A stretch of DNA of 64,000 nt, taken from assembly GCA_021324155.1 (NCBI GenBank), contig JAJPJQ010000023.1, positions 1-64,000 of the forward strand, in the 5' to 3' direction. Made by a program: the position numbers and the translations under genes. The notes under the pieces are model-generated. The model was not told where the DNA came from and did not search any database. It was given only the letters and a program-made list of their open reading frames with translations. This stretch comes from Pseudomonadota bacterium (GTDB lineage: Bacteria > Desulfobacterota > Binatia > UBA9968). Below, piece by piece: positions 41,108-49,523 of this stretch; the first letter of the stretch is position 1; the number at the start of each line of letters is the position of its first letter.

Positions 41108-43171
41108 ATGAGCGCATACTCCCCGGCCGCTGCCAAGCAGCGCAATCCGGTTAAGCAGCTTATCTTCGGCAAACCGAAAGACCCGCTCGATCCCAAGGTC
41201 TTCCACCAGGTCTCGCTCGTCGCCTTTCTCGCCTGGGTCGGCCTCGGCTCGGACGGGCTCAGCTCGTCCGCCTACGGGCCCGAAGAGGCCTTCCGCGCGC
41301 TCGGCGACCAGCACTACCTCGCCGTCGGGCTGATCGTCGCCACCAGCGTCACGATCTTCGTCATCGCCTACGCCTATTCGCGCATCATCGAGCATTTCCC
41401 CTTCGGCGGCGGCGGCTACATCGTCGCGACGAAGCTCCTGGGCTCGGGCTTCGGCGTCGTGTCGGGCGCGGCGCTTGTCGTCGATTACATTCTCACCATC
41501 TCGGTCTCGATCGCCGCCGCGTCCGACGCAATCTTCAGCTTCCTGCCGCGCGACCTGCACGCCTGGAAGCTGACCGTCGAGTTCGCCGCGATCGGCGTGT
41601 TCATGCTGATGAACATCCGCGGCGTCAAGGAATCCGTCACGGTGATCGCGCCGGTCTTCATGCTGTTCATCCTCACGCACGTCGTCGTCATCCTAGGCAC
41701 GATCGCGCTCCATCTCGGCGCGATCCCGCAGATCGCCGGCGAAGTGCGCGAGGGCTTCGCGCACGGCCGCGCGACTTTAGGCTGGGGCGGCCTCACCGCG
41801 CTCTTTCTTTTCGCCTACACGCGCGGCGCCGGCACCTACACCGGCATCGAGGCGGTCTCGAACGGGCTCCAGATCATGCGCGAGCCGACGGTCGAGACCG
41901 GCAAGAAGACGATGCTCTACATTGCGACCTCGCTCGCGCTCACCGCCTGCGGGATTCTGCTCTGCTACCTGCTGATCCACGCCGTACCCGTCGAGGGCAA
42001 GACGATGAACGCGGTCCTGATCGAGCGCTTCGCCGCCGGATTCCACTGGGGCGGTCTGCCGCTCGGCCGCTGGATCATTATTCTCACGCTCGCGAGCGAG
42101 GCGGCGATCCTCTTCATCGCCGCGCAGACGGGTCTCATCGACGGCCCGCGCGTGATGGCGAACATGGCGTCGGATTCCTGGCTGCCGCACCGCTTCGCGC
42201 ATCTCTCCGAGCGCCTCACGGTGCAGAACGGCGTCGTGCTGATATCGACGGCGGCGGCGCTGACGCTCCTCTATACGGGCGGCGAGACGAGCCTGCTCGT
42301 GCTCATGTACTCGATCAACGTCTTCCTTACCTTCTCGCTGTCGGAGTCCGGCATGGTGCGCTACTGGATCCATCACCGGCGCGAGTACCGCGACTGGAAG
42401 CGGCACATCTCGATTCACATTACCGGCCTGATCCTCTGTCTCTCGATTCTCGCAGTGATGATCGTGGAGAAATTCACCGAGGGCGGCTGGGTGACGATGG
42501 CGATCACGGCCGGATTCATCTCGATCTGCTACGCGGTCAAGACGCACTACGACCGCGTGCGCACGGCGCTCAAAGGGCTGGACGAGACACTGATCAATAT
42601 TCCGTTCAAGCCAGACCTGCGGCCGGTGCCGGCGAAGAAGCCGGGCGCCGCGGCCGCAGTCATCGTCGCGCGCGCGTTCGACGGCGTGACGATCCACACG
42701 CTGCTCAACATCCAGAGGCTGTTCCCGAATCACTTCAAGAACATCATCTTCGTCTCCGTCGGCGTCATCGACTCCGGCCGCTTCAAGGGCGCGCGCGAGA
42801 TCGAAAGCCTGCGCAAGGCGAAGGAAGAGGACTTGCACAGCCTGGTCGAGTTCGCCAACGCGCTCGGCTGGTACGCCGAATCGCGCCTCGCGCTCGGCGT
42901 CGATCTCATCGCGGAGCTGGAGAAGCTCTGCAACGACGCGGTGCGCGATTTTCCCACGGCGGTTTTCTTTGCCGGCAAGCTCGTCTTCGAGCGCGAGTCG
43001 CTATTCTCGCGGCTCCTCCACAACCATACGCCGTACGCGCTGCAGCGGCGGCTCTATTTCAGCGGGCACAACATGATGATTCTCCCGATCCGCGTCTATC
43101 TTATGCAGCCGGGCGCACGGGACCCCGATCAAGTCACAACGAAGAGATTAAGCGAGACCGCTGCGTCATGA
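41108..43171 (+). CDS. APC-superfamily permease, KimA-like potassium importer
   Basis: A 687-aa membrane protein with about 12 helices (residues about 30-490) and a C-terminal cytosolic domain (about 510-680). Family segments include FLAWVGLGSDGLSSSAYGPE near the N-terminus, EHFPFGGGGYIVATKLLG, and ASDSWLPHRFAHLSERL. This pattern matches KimA-type proton/potassium symporters, where the C-terminal domain takes part in regulation by c-di-AMP. The adjacent Kdp-like two-component genes support a potassium role. Its stop overlaps the start of the next small gene. Confidence 0.85.
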   Translation: MSAYSPAAAKQRNPVKQLIFGKPKDPLDPKVFHQVSLVAFLAWVGLGSDGLSSSAYGPEEAFRALGDQHYLAVGLIVATSVTIFVIAYAYSRIIEHFPFGGGGYIVATKLLGSGFGVVSGAALVVDYILTISVSIAAASDAIFSFLPRDLHAWKLTVEFAAIGVFMLMNIRGVKESVTVIAPVFMLFILTHVVVILGTIALHLGAIPQIAGEVREGFAHGRATLGWGGLTALFLFAYTRGAGTYTGIEAVSNGLQIMREPTVETGKKTMLYIATSLALTACGILLCYLLIHAVPVEGKTMNAVLIERFAAGFHWGGLPLGRWIIILTLASEAAILFIAAQTGLIDGPRVMANMASDSWLPHRFAHLSERLTVQNGVVLISTAAALTLLYTGGETSLLVLMYSINVFLTFSLSESGMVRYWIHHRREYRDWKRHISIHITGLILCLSILAVMIVEKFTEGGWVTMAITAGFISICYAVKTHYDRVRTALKGLDETLINIPFKPDLRPVPAKKPGAAAAVIVARAFDGVTIHTLLNIQRLFPNHFKNIIFVSVGVIDSGRFKGAREIESLRKAKEEDLHSLVEFANALGWYAESRLALGVDLIAELEKLCNDAVRDFPTAVFFAGKLVFERESLFSRLLHNHTPYALQRRLYFSGHNMMILPIRVYLMQPGARDPDQVTTKRLSETAAS

Positions 43172-43497
43172 TGCCGAATTTCGCCGTTTACGAAACCGAT
43201 ACCGAAGACGCTGTGCGGCGGCTGCTCGAAGCGCACCGGCGATACGCGCGCATGAGCGGCGCGAAAAACTTCGCGCTGCACCTTCTCGCGTTGGTGAGCT
43301 TGACGCTCTGGATCGGCGCGATGTGGCCGGCAGTTTTCCCCGTCGCGGTGCTCGACGACGCGCTGGCGATCTGGATCGCCGTGCTTGGCTTCGCCGTTCT
43401 CACCGGCATCGAGGAGTGGCTGTGGCGCCGGTGTGTTGCGCAATACCAGTTCGACCGACAGGCCATGCATCACCGCGCGCGTGACGATGCCGCATGA
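43168..43497 (+). CDS. Small two-helix membrane protein
   Basis: A 109-aa protein with an N-terminal amphipathic region and two membrane helices (LHLLALVSLTLWIGAMWPAV, then LAIWIAVLGFAVLTGI). Its ATG overlaps the transporter stop (ATGATG at 43168), indicating translational coupling. I do not recognise the family; it may be a subunit or regulator of the transporter (inference from coupling only). Confidence 0.65.
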   Translation: MMPNFAVYETDTEDAVRRLLEAHRRYARMSGAKNFALHLLALVSLTLWIGAMWPAVFPVAVLDDALAIWIAVLGFAVLTGIEEWLWRRCVAQYQFDRQAMHHRARDDAA

Positions 43498-43505
43498 TCC
43501 CGCCC

Positions 43506-43535
43506 TTCAAACGATGCCCGCACCTGAGATATACT
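43506..43535 (+). promoter_or_regulatory. Predicted promoter of the Kdp-like two-component genes
   Basis: TTCAAA (43506-43511, four of six) and TATACT (43530-43535, five of six) are separated by 18 nt. The kinase gene begins 96 nt downstream, so it may have a promoter separate from the transporter. Confidence 0.45.
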
Positions 43536-43630
43536 TTCGAATAACGAACCGGACAGCGCCCCGTGCTCATCAGGAACACGGAACGCTTCCCTACACGGTC
43601 CGGGCGCGGCGCCGTCCGGTCGTAGAAACC

Positions 43631-45106
43631 ATGAGTGAATTCATCATAGCGAGTCTTTTGATCGCGTTTGTGACCGCAGCGTCCTTCGCGCTGGAGCCGC
43701 TGACCGGCTACCTCTCGATCGCACTGCTTTATCTGCTCCTCGTGGTCGCGCTCGGTCTCAGGATGCGGCGGCCTACCGTTTTGACTGTGGCGGCGATCAG
43801 TGCGCTGTTGTGGAATTTTGTTTTCATCCCGCCGCGGCTAACGTTCTACATCGACAAAGTCGAAGACGGGATGATGTTCGCGACGTTCTTTGTCGTTGCG
43901 ATGGCGATGGGGCACCTGACAACGAGGCTGCGGCGCATCGAGCTCGCCGAACGGCAGCGTGAGCGGCGGACCGCCGCCTTGTACGAGCTGGCGCATCAAG
44001 CGGCGTTCGCAAGCGACCTAGACACAGGTCTCCGCGCGGCGGTGGCGTTGATCGACTCTATTTTCGGCGCACCCGCCGCCCTGCATCTACGCGCCAAAGA
44101 TCATTCATTGTCTTCCGCCCCGCATGCGGCGAGCACGCTTGCGCTCTCGCCTGCGGAGTTCCGCGAGGCTGCCGTAGTCTTCGGCGGTCCCGCGGTAGCC
44201 GAGGAGAGTAAAGCGCTATCAAATGTCATTCATGTTGTTTTGCAGGGACGAACCGCCCGCATGGGTGTCTTATCGATCCGGCCTTTGCCGGGAAGGCTCT
44301 TTGAGTCCGTCGAGAGAGAACTCCTCGAGGCCTTCGCCGTCCTTATCGGTCTTACGCTCGAGAAAGACCACGTGGTGGAAGCGCTCAAGCGTGCGGAAAT
44401 TCTCGAGACGTCCGACCGCCTCAGCCGCGCGCTGCTCGACAGCGTCTCGCACGAGCTCAAGACGCCGCTCGCCGCCGTGCAGGCGGGCGTCGACGGCCTG
44501 GAGCGTCAGATCGGCGGCGACAAGCCAACGGCGACGCTCGCGGAGATGCGCGCCGCGACGCGGCGGCTCCGTCGCGTGATCGACAATCTCCTCGACATGA
44601 CACGCATCGAGGCGGGCGTGATCGAGCTGAAGCTCGACTGGTCGGACGTGGGCGATCTCGTCACCGAGGCGATTTCGCTCGCGGGCGACGCCCTCGCCAC
44701 GCATGACGTGAAGGTCGAGGGCGCCGAAGGCCTGCCGATGGTGAAGCTCGATCAGCCGCTGATCGAGCAGGCGCTGTCGAATTTTCTTCTCAATGCCGCC
44801 GCGTGGAGCGGCGCCGGGACGAAGATCGTCGTCCGCGCGTGGGTGCGCGAGGGAAGGCTGTCGTTGTCGGTTCTCGACGAAGGGCCGGGTCTGCAAAACG
44901 GCGATCTCCGCCGCGTGTTCGACAAATTCTACCGCGCGCCCGGCGCCCGCACCGGCGGCACCGGGCTGGGCCTTTCGATCGTCGAAGGCTTTGTGCGCGC
45001 GCACGGCGGCAGTGTCCGCGCCGCCAACCGATCGACCGGCGGCGGGGAGTTCACGCTCGATATTCCGGTCGAGACAATGCGCGCCGAGCTGGGGGAATTC
45101 GCATGA
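43631..45106 (+). CDS. KdpD-like sensor histidine kinase without the KdpD N-terminal domain
   Basis: A 491-aa kinase that begins directly with the four-helix DUF4118 region of KdpD (about 1-95, with FVFIPPRLTFYI), then a GAF-like segment (about 115-245), HisKA with His274 in DSVSHELKTPLAAV and HATPase with NFLLNAAAW, DEGPGL and GGTGLGLSIVEGF. E. coli KdpD has an extra ~370-aa N-terminal KdpD/USP module, which is absent here. Start ATG 43631. It overlaps the response regulator by ATGA. Confidence 0.9.
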   Translation: MSEFIIASLLIAFVTAASFALEPLTGYLSIALLYLLLVVALGLRMRRPTVLTVAAISALLWNFVFIPPRLTFYIDKVEDGMMFATFFVVAMAMGHLTTRLRRIELAERQRERRTAALYELAHQAAFASDLDTGLRAAVALIDSIFGAPAALHLRAKDHSLSSAPHAASTLALSPAEFREAAVVFGGPAVAEESKALSNVIHVVLQGRTARMGVLSIRPLPGRLFESVERELLEAFAVLIGLTLEKDHVVEALKRAEILETSDRLSRALLDSVSHELKTPLAAVQAGVDGLERQIGGDKPTATLAEMRAATRRLRRVIDNLLDMTRIEAGVIELKLDWSDVGDLVTEAISLAGDALATHDVKVEGAEGLPMVKLDQPLIEQALSNFLLNAAAWSGAGTKIVVRAWVREGRLSLSVLDEGPGLQNGDLRRVFDKFYRAPGARTGGTGLGLSIVEGFVRAHGGSVRAANRSTGGGEFTLDIPVETMRAELGEFA

Positions 45107-45798
45107 GCGATAAAGCCACGGCTCTCATCGTCGACGACGAAGCGCAGATCCGCCGCCTAGCGCGCGTCGTGCTCGAAGCGGACGGTTACCGCGTGCTGGA
45201 GTCGGAGAGCGGTGAGCAGGGGCTCGCCGACGTCGCGCTGCGGCGGCCCGACGTGGTGCTGCTCGATCTCGGTCTGCCGAAGCTCGACGGCGTCGCGGTG
45301 CTCAAGCGCCTGCGCGAGTGGAGCCGCGTGCCCGTTCTGGTGCTCTCGGTCCGCGATCGTCCGGAGGACAAGGTTGCGGCGCTCGATGCCGGCGCCGACG
45401 ATTACATCCAGAAGCCGTTCGAGAGCGCCGAGCTGCTGGCGCGGCTCCGCGCCGTGCAGCGCCGCGTCGCGTCGGACAAGGACGAGCCCTATTTTCGCGC
45501 CAGTCATCTCGGCATCGACTTCATGGCGCACACGGTCACCGTCAAAGGCAAAGAAGTGAAGCTTACGGCGACCGAATACGCGCTGCTCAAAATCCTCGCG
45601 CAGCACGCCGGCAAGGTCGTGACGCATAAGCAGCTCCTGCGTGAGGTCTGGGGACCGAATGCCGAGGAGCAATCGCAATATCTCCGCGTCTACATGACGT
45701 ATCTCAGGAAAAAGATCGAGGCTCCGGGCGCCAAGGAAAAACTACTGCGCACGGAAAGCGGTATCGGCTACCGCCTAGTGCTGCCTGCCAAAGAGTAA
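45103..45798 (+). CDS. KdpE-like OmpR-family response regulator
   Basis: A 231-aa regulator: receiver domain with the acidic pair at 11-12, phospho-acceptor Asp55 in VVLLDLGLPKLDG and Lys in DYIQKPF, then a winged-helix DNA-binding domain (about 130-228, with LTATEYALLKILAQHAGKVV and YLRVYMTYLRKKIE). This C-terminal pattern is KdpE-like. Start ATG 45103 overlaps the kinase stop. No kdpFABC is present; the nearest likely target is the KimA-like gene upstream. Confidence 0.93.
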   Translation: MSDKATALIVDDEAQIRRLARVVLEADGYRVLESESGEQGLADVALRRPDVVLLDLGLPKLDGVAVLKRLREWSRVPVLVLSVRDRPEDKVAALDAGADDYIQKPFESAELLARLRAVQRRVASDKDEPYFRASHLGIDFMAHTVTVKGKEVKLTATEYALLKILAQHAGKVVTHKQLLREVWGPNAEEQSQYLRVYMTYLRKKIEAPGAKEKLLRTESGIGYRLVLPAKE

Positions 45799-45824
45799 GA
45801 AGAAATTTCAGCGACGCGCTGCGT

Positions 45825-46520
45825 CTACGATTTGCCGGAGGACTGAAGAAGGAGCGCTTCGGCAAGCGCGAGATCCTCGGGCGTCGTGATCTTGATGTTG
45901 CGCCGCTCGCCTTCCACGACCACCACTTTCCTGCCCAGACGCTCGACCAGCATGGCGTCGTCGGTTGCTTCAATTGCCTCGAGCTTCGCCTTGCGATGCG
46001 CTTCGCGCAGCAGCTCGACACCGAACGCCTGCGGCGTCTGGATCGCCCACAGCGAATCGCGCGGCGGCGTCGCTTCGATGCGCCGGTCGATCGAGACGAT
46101 CTTGATCGTGTCGGCCACGGGGAGGCCGGCGACGGCCGCGCCGTCTTTCCCCGCGGCCGCGATGCAGCGGTCGATGAGCGCCGCTGAGACCAGCGGCCGC
46201 ACGGCGTCGTGTACGACGACGAGCTCGCAGTCGGCGTCGAGGAGCTCGAGACCGCGCGCGACGGAATCCTGGCGCCGCACTCCGCCGCTTTGCAGCGTCC
46301 ATTCGAGACGGCCGAGATCGCTTGCGCGCAGCAGCATATCGAAGCGCGGGCGCTCCTGCTCCGGCACGACGACGACCGTTTTGCCGGCGCGCGACGCGGC
46401 GAAGGCCGCGAGCGTATGGAGAATCACCGGCCGGCCGCCGAGCGCGAGCAGCGGCTTGGGCGCAGCCGCGCCCATGCGCTTTCCTTCGCCGGCGGCGACG
46501 ATTACCGCGTTGATGCGCAT
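45825..46520 (-). CDS. ispD: 2-C-methyl-D-erythritol 4-phosphate cytidylyltransferase
   Basis: Third enzyme of the MEP isoprenoid pathway; couples CTP to MEP. 231 aa with the nucleotide-binding AVIVAAGEGKRMGAAAPKPLL at the N-terminus, VVVHDAVRPLVSAALI in the middle and TDDAMLVERLGRKVVVVEG at the C-terminal side. No ispF follows within the window. It lies 11 nt beyond the carD terminator and so probably has its own promoter or depends on read-through. Confidence 0.94.
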   Translation of the reverse strand: MRINAVIVAAGEGKRMGAAAPKPLLALGGRPVILHTLAAFAASRAGKTVVVVPEQERPRFDMLLRASDLGRLEWTLQSGGVRRQDSVARGLELLDADCELVVVHDAVRPLVSAALIDRCIAAAGKDGAAVAGLPVADTIKIVSIDRRIEATPPRDSLWAIQTPQAFGVELLREAHRKAKLEAIEATDDAMLVERLGRKVVVVEGERRNIKITTPEDLALAEALLLQSSGKS

Positions 46521-46530
46521 CGCGAATACG

Positions 46531-46563
46531 GAAAATAAAAAGGCCGGGGGAATTCCCCCGGCC
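46531..46563 (-). terminator. Strong rho-independent terminator after carD
   Basis: GGCCGGGGG (46542-46550) and CCCCCGGCC (46555-46563) form a perfect 9-bp stem with an AATT loop. On the minus strand the stem is followed by TTTTTATTTT (46541-46532). It is 33 nt beyond the carD stop. Confidence 0.9.
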
Positions 46564-46595
46564 GATAAAACACTGTCAATGCGCCGCGCCGAAAA

Positions 46596-47078
46596 TTAAT
46601 GTGTGAAGATATGGCGCAGCTCCTCCATGATCTTGTCTTCGGAATGCGAGCGCGCGATCGACAGCTCCTTCACCAGGAGATTCTTAGCGGTGTCGAGCAT
46701 CTTGCGCTCGCCGAAAGACAGCTCCTTGTCGCCTTTCAAGACGAACAAGTCGCGCAGCACTTTGGCGATTTCGAGAATCGATCCGGTCTTGATCTTTTCG
46801 GTGTATTCGCGGTAGCGGCGGTTCCAGGTTTGCTGATCGCTTTCGATTTTTTTCTGGCGGAGGACTTTGTAGACTTGCGAGACCATGTTGCGGTCGATGA
46901 CTTTTCTCAACCCGACCGAGTCGACGTTGTCGACAGGGATCATGATTTTCATGTCGCTGTCGAGAATTCTTAACATGTAAAATCTTTTTTCAGTGCCGGA
47001 GATGACTTGCGTGCGGATCGCTTCGATCTGACCTACGCCGTGCGCAGGATAGACGACTTTCTCGCCGACTTTAAACAT
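46596..47078 (-). CDS. carD: CarD/CdnL-family RNA polymerase-binding regulator
   Basis: A 160-aa transcription factor that stabilises open complexes, especially at rRNA promoters. The N-terminal RNA polymerase-interacting Tudor-like domain has MFKVGEKVVYPAHGVGQIEAI; the C-terminal helical domain includes WNRRYREYTEKIKTGSILEIAKVLRDL. The C-terminal KMLDTAKNLLVKELSIAR is typical of CdnL. It is monocistronic, bounded by a terminator. The gene supports a lineage outside Gammaproteobacteria (inference). Confidence 0.95.
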   Translation of the reverse strand: MFKVGEKVVYPAHGVGQIEAIRTQVISGTEKRFYMLRILDSDMKIMIPVDNVDSVGLRKVIDRNMVSQVYKVLRQKKIESDQQTWNRRYREYTEKIKTGSILEIAKVLRDLFVLKGDKELSFGERKMLDTAKNLLVKELSIARSHSEDKIMEELRHIFTH

Positions 47079-47242
47079 GAGTCCCTCCTGTAAAGATTAG
47101 GGCACACCCGACGGTCGGGAGAGTCGGAATCGCGCGGCTAGAAATATAACAATGAGTGGAGGGAGAAAGTCGGCGGGCGAACATCAACGGTTCGCGTATC
47201 AGCTCTAGCGCAGTCACAATCCCGTTTGACCCTGTTGGCGTG

Positions 47243-47277
47243 CAAAAAATTTAGCGGCCCAAGATACAGGCCGCTAA
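47243..47277 (-). terminator. Rho-independent terminator downstream of rimI
   Basis: TTAGCGGCC (47251-47259) pairs perfectly with GGCCGCTAA (47269-47277) around a 9-nt loop. In minus-strand sense the stem is followed by an A and six T (47250-47244). It lies about 150 nt beyond the rimI stop. Confidence 0.75.
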
Positions 47278-47383
47278 GCAAATTTAACCGTAACTTCAGT
47301 ATACACAGCGCCCCGAAGACCGTCAAGAGATGGGCCAACCAGGGAAAAGATCCAATGAAGATATAATTATTTATAGATTAAAT

Positions 47384-47426
47384 CTCATGTATTACGTGAG
47401 CAGTTAATGCTCATGTGATATGTGAG
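47384..47426. repeat. Pair of 17-nt palindrome-like motifs
   Basis: CTCATGTATTACGTGAG (47384-47400) and CTCATGTGATATGTGAG (47410-47426) match at 14 of 17 positions. Each is nearly palindromic with CTCA/TGAG ends. Centre spacing is 26 nt. They lie just beyond the rimI stop, so an operator role is not obvious. Confidence 0.5.
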
Positions 47427-47428
47427 AT

Positions 47429-47905
47429 TCAGCGCGATTCGAGCTCGAGCGCCATCACCACCGCGTCCTCGCCGTCGTCGGAATAGTAGCCTTTGCGGAC
47501 CCCCTTCGCGACGAATCCGAGCGCGTGGTAAAGCCTCTGCGCGGCATCGTTGGACTTACGCACCTCGAGCGTTACGCGCGTCAACTTCTGGCGCTTGGCG
47601 TCGCCGATGACGGCCTGGAGCAGCGCGCGGCCGACGCCGCGACGCCGGAAGGCGGGCGCGACGGCGAGATTATGGATGTCGATCTCGCGCGGGAGCAGCC
47701 AGTAGATCACGTAGCCGACGGTGCGCCCTTCGACGAGCGCGAGATGCGAGCGCGCGCAAGCGACCTTCAACTCCTGGACGAAGAAGCTCGCGCTCCACGG
47801 AAAGGTAAAGGACGCGCGCTCGATCTCAAGGATGTCGGCGAGATCGCCGGATTCCATCGGACGGAAGCGCAGATTCGCCGCCGTGCGCGGAAACGCGCGC
47901 TCCAC
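47429..47905 (-). CDS. rimI: Ribosomal-protein-alanine N-acetyltransferase RimI
   Basis: GNAT enzyme of 158 aa that acetylates the N-terminal alanine of ribosomal protein S18 in well-studied species. The acetyl-CoA site is VAPAFRRRGVGRALLQAVI, followed by VTLEVRKSNDAAQRLYHALGF, the RimI pattern. It starts 43 nt after the ferredoxin-fusion gene. An internal Met at residue 17 is a possible alternative start. tsaD, which is often near rimI, is elsewhere in this window. Confidence 0.88.
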   Translation of the reverse strand: MERAFPRTAANLRFRPMESGDLADILEIERASFTFPWSASFFVQELKVACARSHLALVEGRTVGYVIYWLLPREIDIHNLAVAPAFRRRGVGRALLQAVIGDAKRQKLTRVTLEVRKSNDAAQRLYHALGFVAKGVRKGYYSDDGEDAVVMALELESR

Positions 47906-47948
47906 CCTGCGTGGTTTGTCGATGAAGGCGTCGCGCTCTAGCTTGGGC

Positions 47949-49313
47949 TTAGAGATGTCGGCTCTCCTCGCCGGCGCGCGCGGGCTGCTTCAACAGTAGG
48001 ATCTCGAGAAGCTTGTCCCCGAAGCGGTGCGAGAAACCCTGAACTTTTTCTTTGAGCGGCACCACCGTCGTGAATTCGGTCGGAAAAGCGCCGACGCTGC
48101 TGGTGATCTTGCGGATTCTTTCGTCCACCACCCTGCCCTTGATGATGAAGTGGCCGTTTTTGAGCGCGAGATCGTAGTCGTAATCCGGCATCTCTTCCGG
48201 GAGCTCGCTTGTTTCCGGAATGCCGACCTCGGGAACGCGCGTGGGAAATTCGAGACGGAGAAAATACGCGTCGCCCCAGTCCTGGAGCGTATAGACGTTG
48301 CCATAACGCCGCTCGCGCTCGAGCTTGTCGACGAAGCCGCGCGCGTAAAACCCGTCGACCGGAATCGGCGCGGCGCGAAGCATGCCGTATTGGCGCGCGA
48401 GCAGCGGCTTGAGAGCGATGGAAAGCGGCACACCGTACAAGGCTGCGCGAAACTCGATTTCCTCGACGGGCTTCGCGCGGAAAATCCCGTCCTTCAGACG
48501 GTAGACGCCTTCGACGAGAGCGACGAGAACGCCCAGGATTATATAGCTGTTGACTCCCGGACTGAATACCAGTCCGGCGCCGCCGACGATAGCGGCGATA
48601 ACAATCCCGATCAACGGATAAAGAACCAGATTGTGGAGAATGTTGAGAGCGGTCGAGCCGCCGGCACTGAACGCGGCGGAGCTGCCGGCCGATTTTTGCA
48701 GCGCGACTTTATCCCGGTGCGGCAGCGCGCCCAAAAAAGGCTGCGCGATAAAGAGCGCGCTTCGTATGAGCGGCTTGCCGAGCGCCGAGCGCTGATGGAC
48801 GCTCGAGAGGACTTCGTCGAAGCTGCCGGCCACCTCGCCGGCAAAATGTTTTTCCGGACGCGGCGCCTTGACTTCGACCTTTGGCGGCGGCGCCGGTTTC
48901 GGCGCGGCTTTCGGAGCCGGAGCGGCTGCGACAGCGGCAGGCTTCGCGGCGGGGACGGGCTTCGCTTCCGCGGCGGACGCCGCTGCGGCCGGTTTCGCCG
49001 CGGGCACGGCCGCCGGCTGTCCCGCGGCCTTGCGGAAGCGCGACTCGAAGGTATCGGGGAACGCGACGTCCTGATGGATCGCCTTGGCGCGCGCGATCAG
49101 CGCGTCCTCGCCTTCGACGTTGTTGGGATCCGTGACACAGCAGTCGACCGGGCAAACGGCGGCGCAGGCTTCGTAATCGTGAAAGCCTACGCACTCGGTG
49201 CAGAGCAGCGGATCGATGACGTAGAGTTCTTCACTCTGGCTGATCGCGTTGTTGGGGCATTCGGGCTCGCATGCCCCGCAATTGATGCACTCGCTTGTGA
49301 TCATCGTCGCCAT
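47949..49313 (-). CDS. Ferredoxin fused to an Ala/Pro linker, membrane segments and a possible Hsp20-like tail
   Basis: A 454-aa protein of unusual build. Residues 1-75 are an YfhL-like 2[4Fe-4S] ferredoxin: Cys9, 12, 15, 19 in CINCGACEPECP and Cys38, 41, 50, 54 with an insert between the pairs, as in Alvin-type ferredoxins. Residues 95-155 are an Ala/Pro/Lys linker. A middle domain follows with two membrane helices (about 230-275, LYPLIGIVIAAIVGGAGLVF and IILGVLVALVEGVY). The C-terminal 340-445 has strands such as DYDYDLALKNGHFIIKGRV and VPLKEKVQGFSHRFGDKLLE, resembling an Hsp20/CS fold (weak). The whole architecture is not one I recognise; an electron-transfer role at the membrane is inference. 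Confidence 0.75.
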   Translation of the reverse strand: MATMITSECINCGACEPECPNNAISQSEELYVIDPLLCTECVGFHDYEACAAVCPVDCCVTDPNNVEGEDALIARAKAIHQDVAFPDTFESRFRKAAGQPAAVPAAKPAAAASAAEAKPVPAAKPAAVAAAPAPKAAPKPAPPPKVEVKAPRPEKHFAGEVAGSFDEVLSSVHQRSALGKPLIRSALFIAQPFLGALPHRDKVALQKSAGSSAAFSAGGSTALNILHNLVLYPLIGIVIAAIVGGAGLVFSPGVNSYIILGVLVALVEGVYRLKDGIFRAKPVEEIEFRAALYGVPLSIALKPLLARQYGMLRAAPIPVDGFYARGFVDKLERERRYGNVYTLQDWGDAYFLRLEFPTRVPEVGIPETSELPEEMPDYDYDLALKNGHFIIKGRVVDERIRKITSSVGAFPTEFTTVVPLKEKVQGFSHRFGDKLLEILLLKQPARAGEESRHL

Positions 49314-49430
49314 GACTGTGAAGACTCCGAATTTGTTGATTAATTACTTGTTTCGCTCCGAGTTGTCAACGATTTCGTAGCGTTGCGCGGGTTGGAAGCG
49401 GTGGAAAATTTGTGTTAGCGTGTGACGTAA

Positions 49431-49506
49431 GGCGGCGTACCCAAGTGGTTAAGGGAGAGGTCTGCAAAACCTCGATGCAGCGGTTCGAATCCGCTCGCCG
49501 CCTCCA
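49431..49506 (+). tRNA. tRNA-Cys (GCA anticodon)
   Basis: The acceptor arms GGCGGCG (49431-49437) and CGCCGCC (49496-49502) pair fully; discriminator T and an encoded CCA follow (49503-49506). The anticodon stem GAGGT/ACCTC encloses CTGCAAA, giving anticodon GCA. The T-loop GGTTCGAATCC is standard. The 49314-49430 gap upstream holds no other gene. Confidence 0.96.
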
Positions 49507-49523
49507 ATTTTTTTCCACAATTC

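Larger units (their letters stand above)
47079..47428. other. 350-nt intergenic region between rimI and carD
   Basis: Contains no gene. The part next to carD (47079-47240) should hold its promoter, but no confident -35/-10 pair stands out. Then come a terminator for the rimI direction (47243-47277) and an AT-rich stretch with a pair of similar 17-nt motifs (47384-47426). Confidence 0.6.

Noticed and set aside
48027-49343. 438-codon plus-strand frame opposite the ferredoxin fusion
   Set aside because: It is an antisense frame of high-GC DNA with Arg/Gly/Asp-rich shadow composition; the minus strand has the cysteine motifs.
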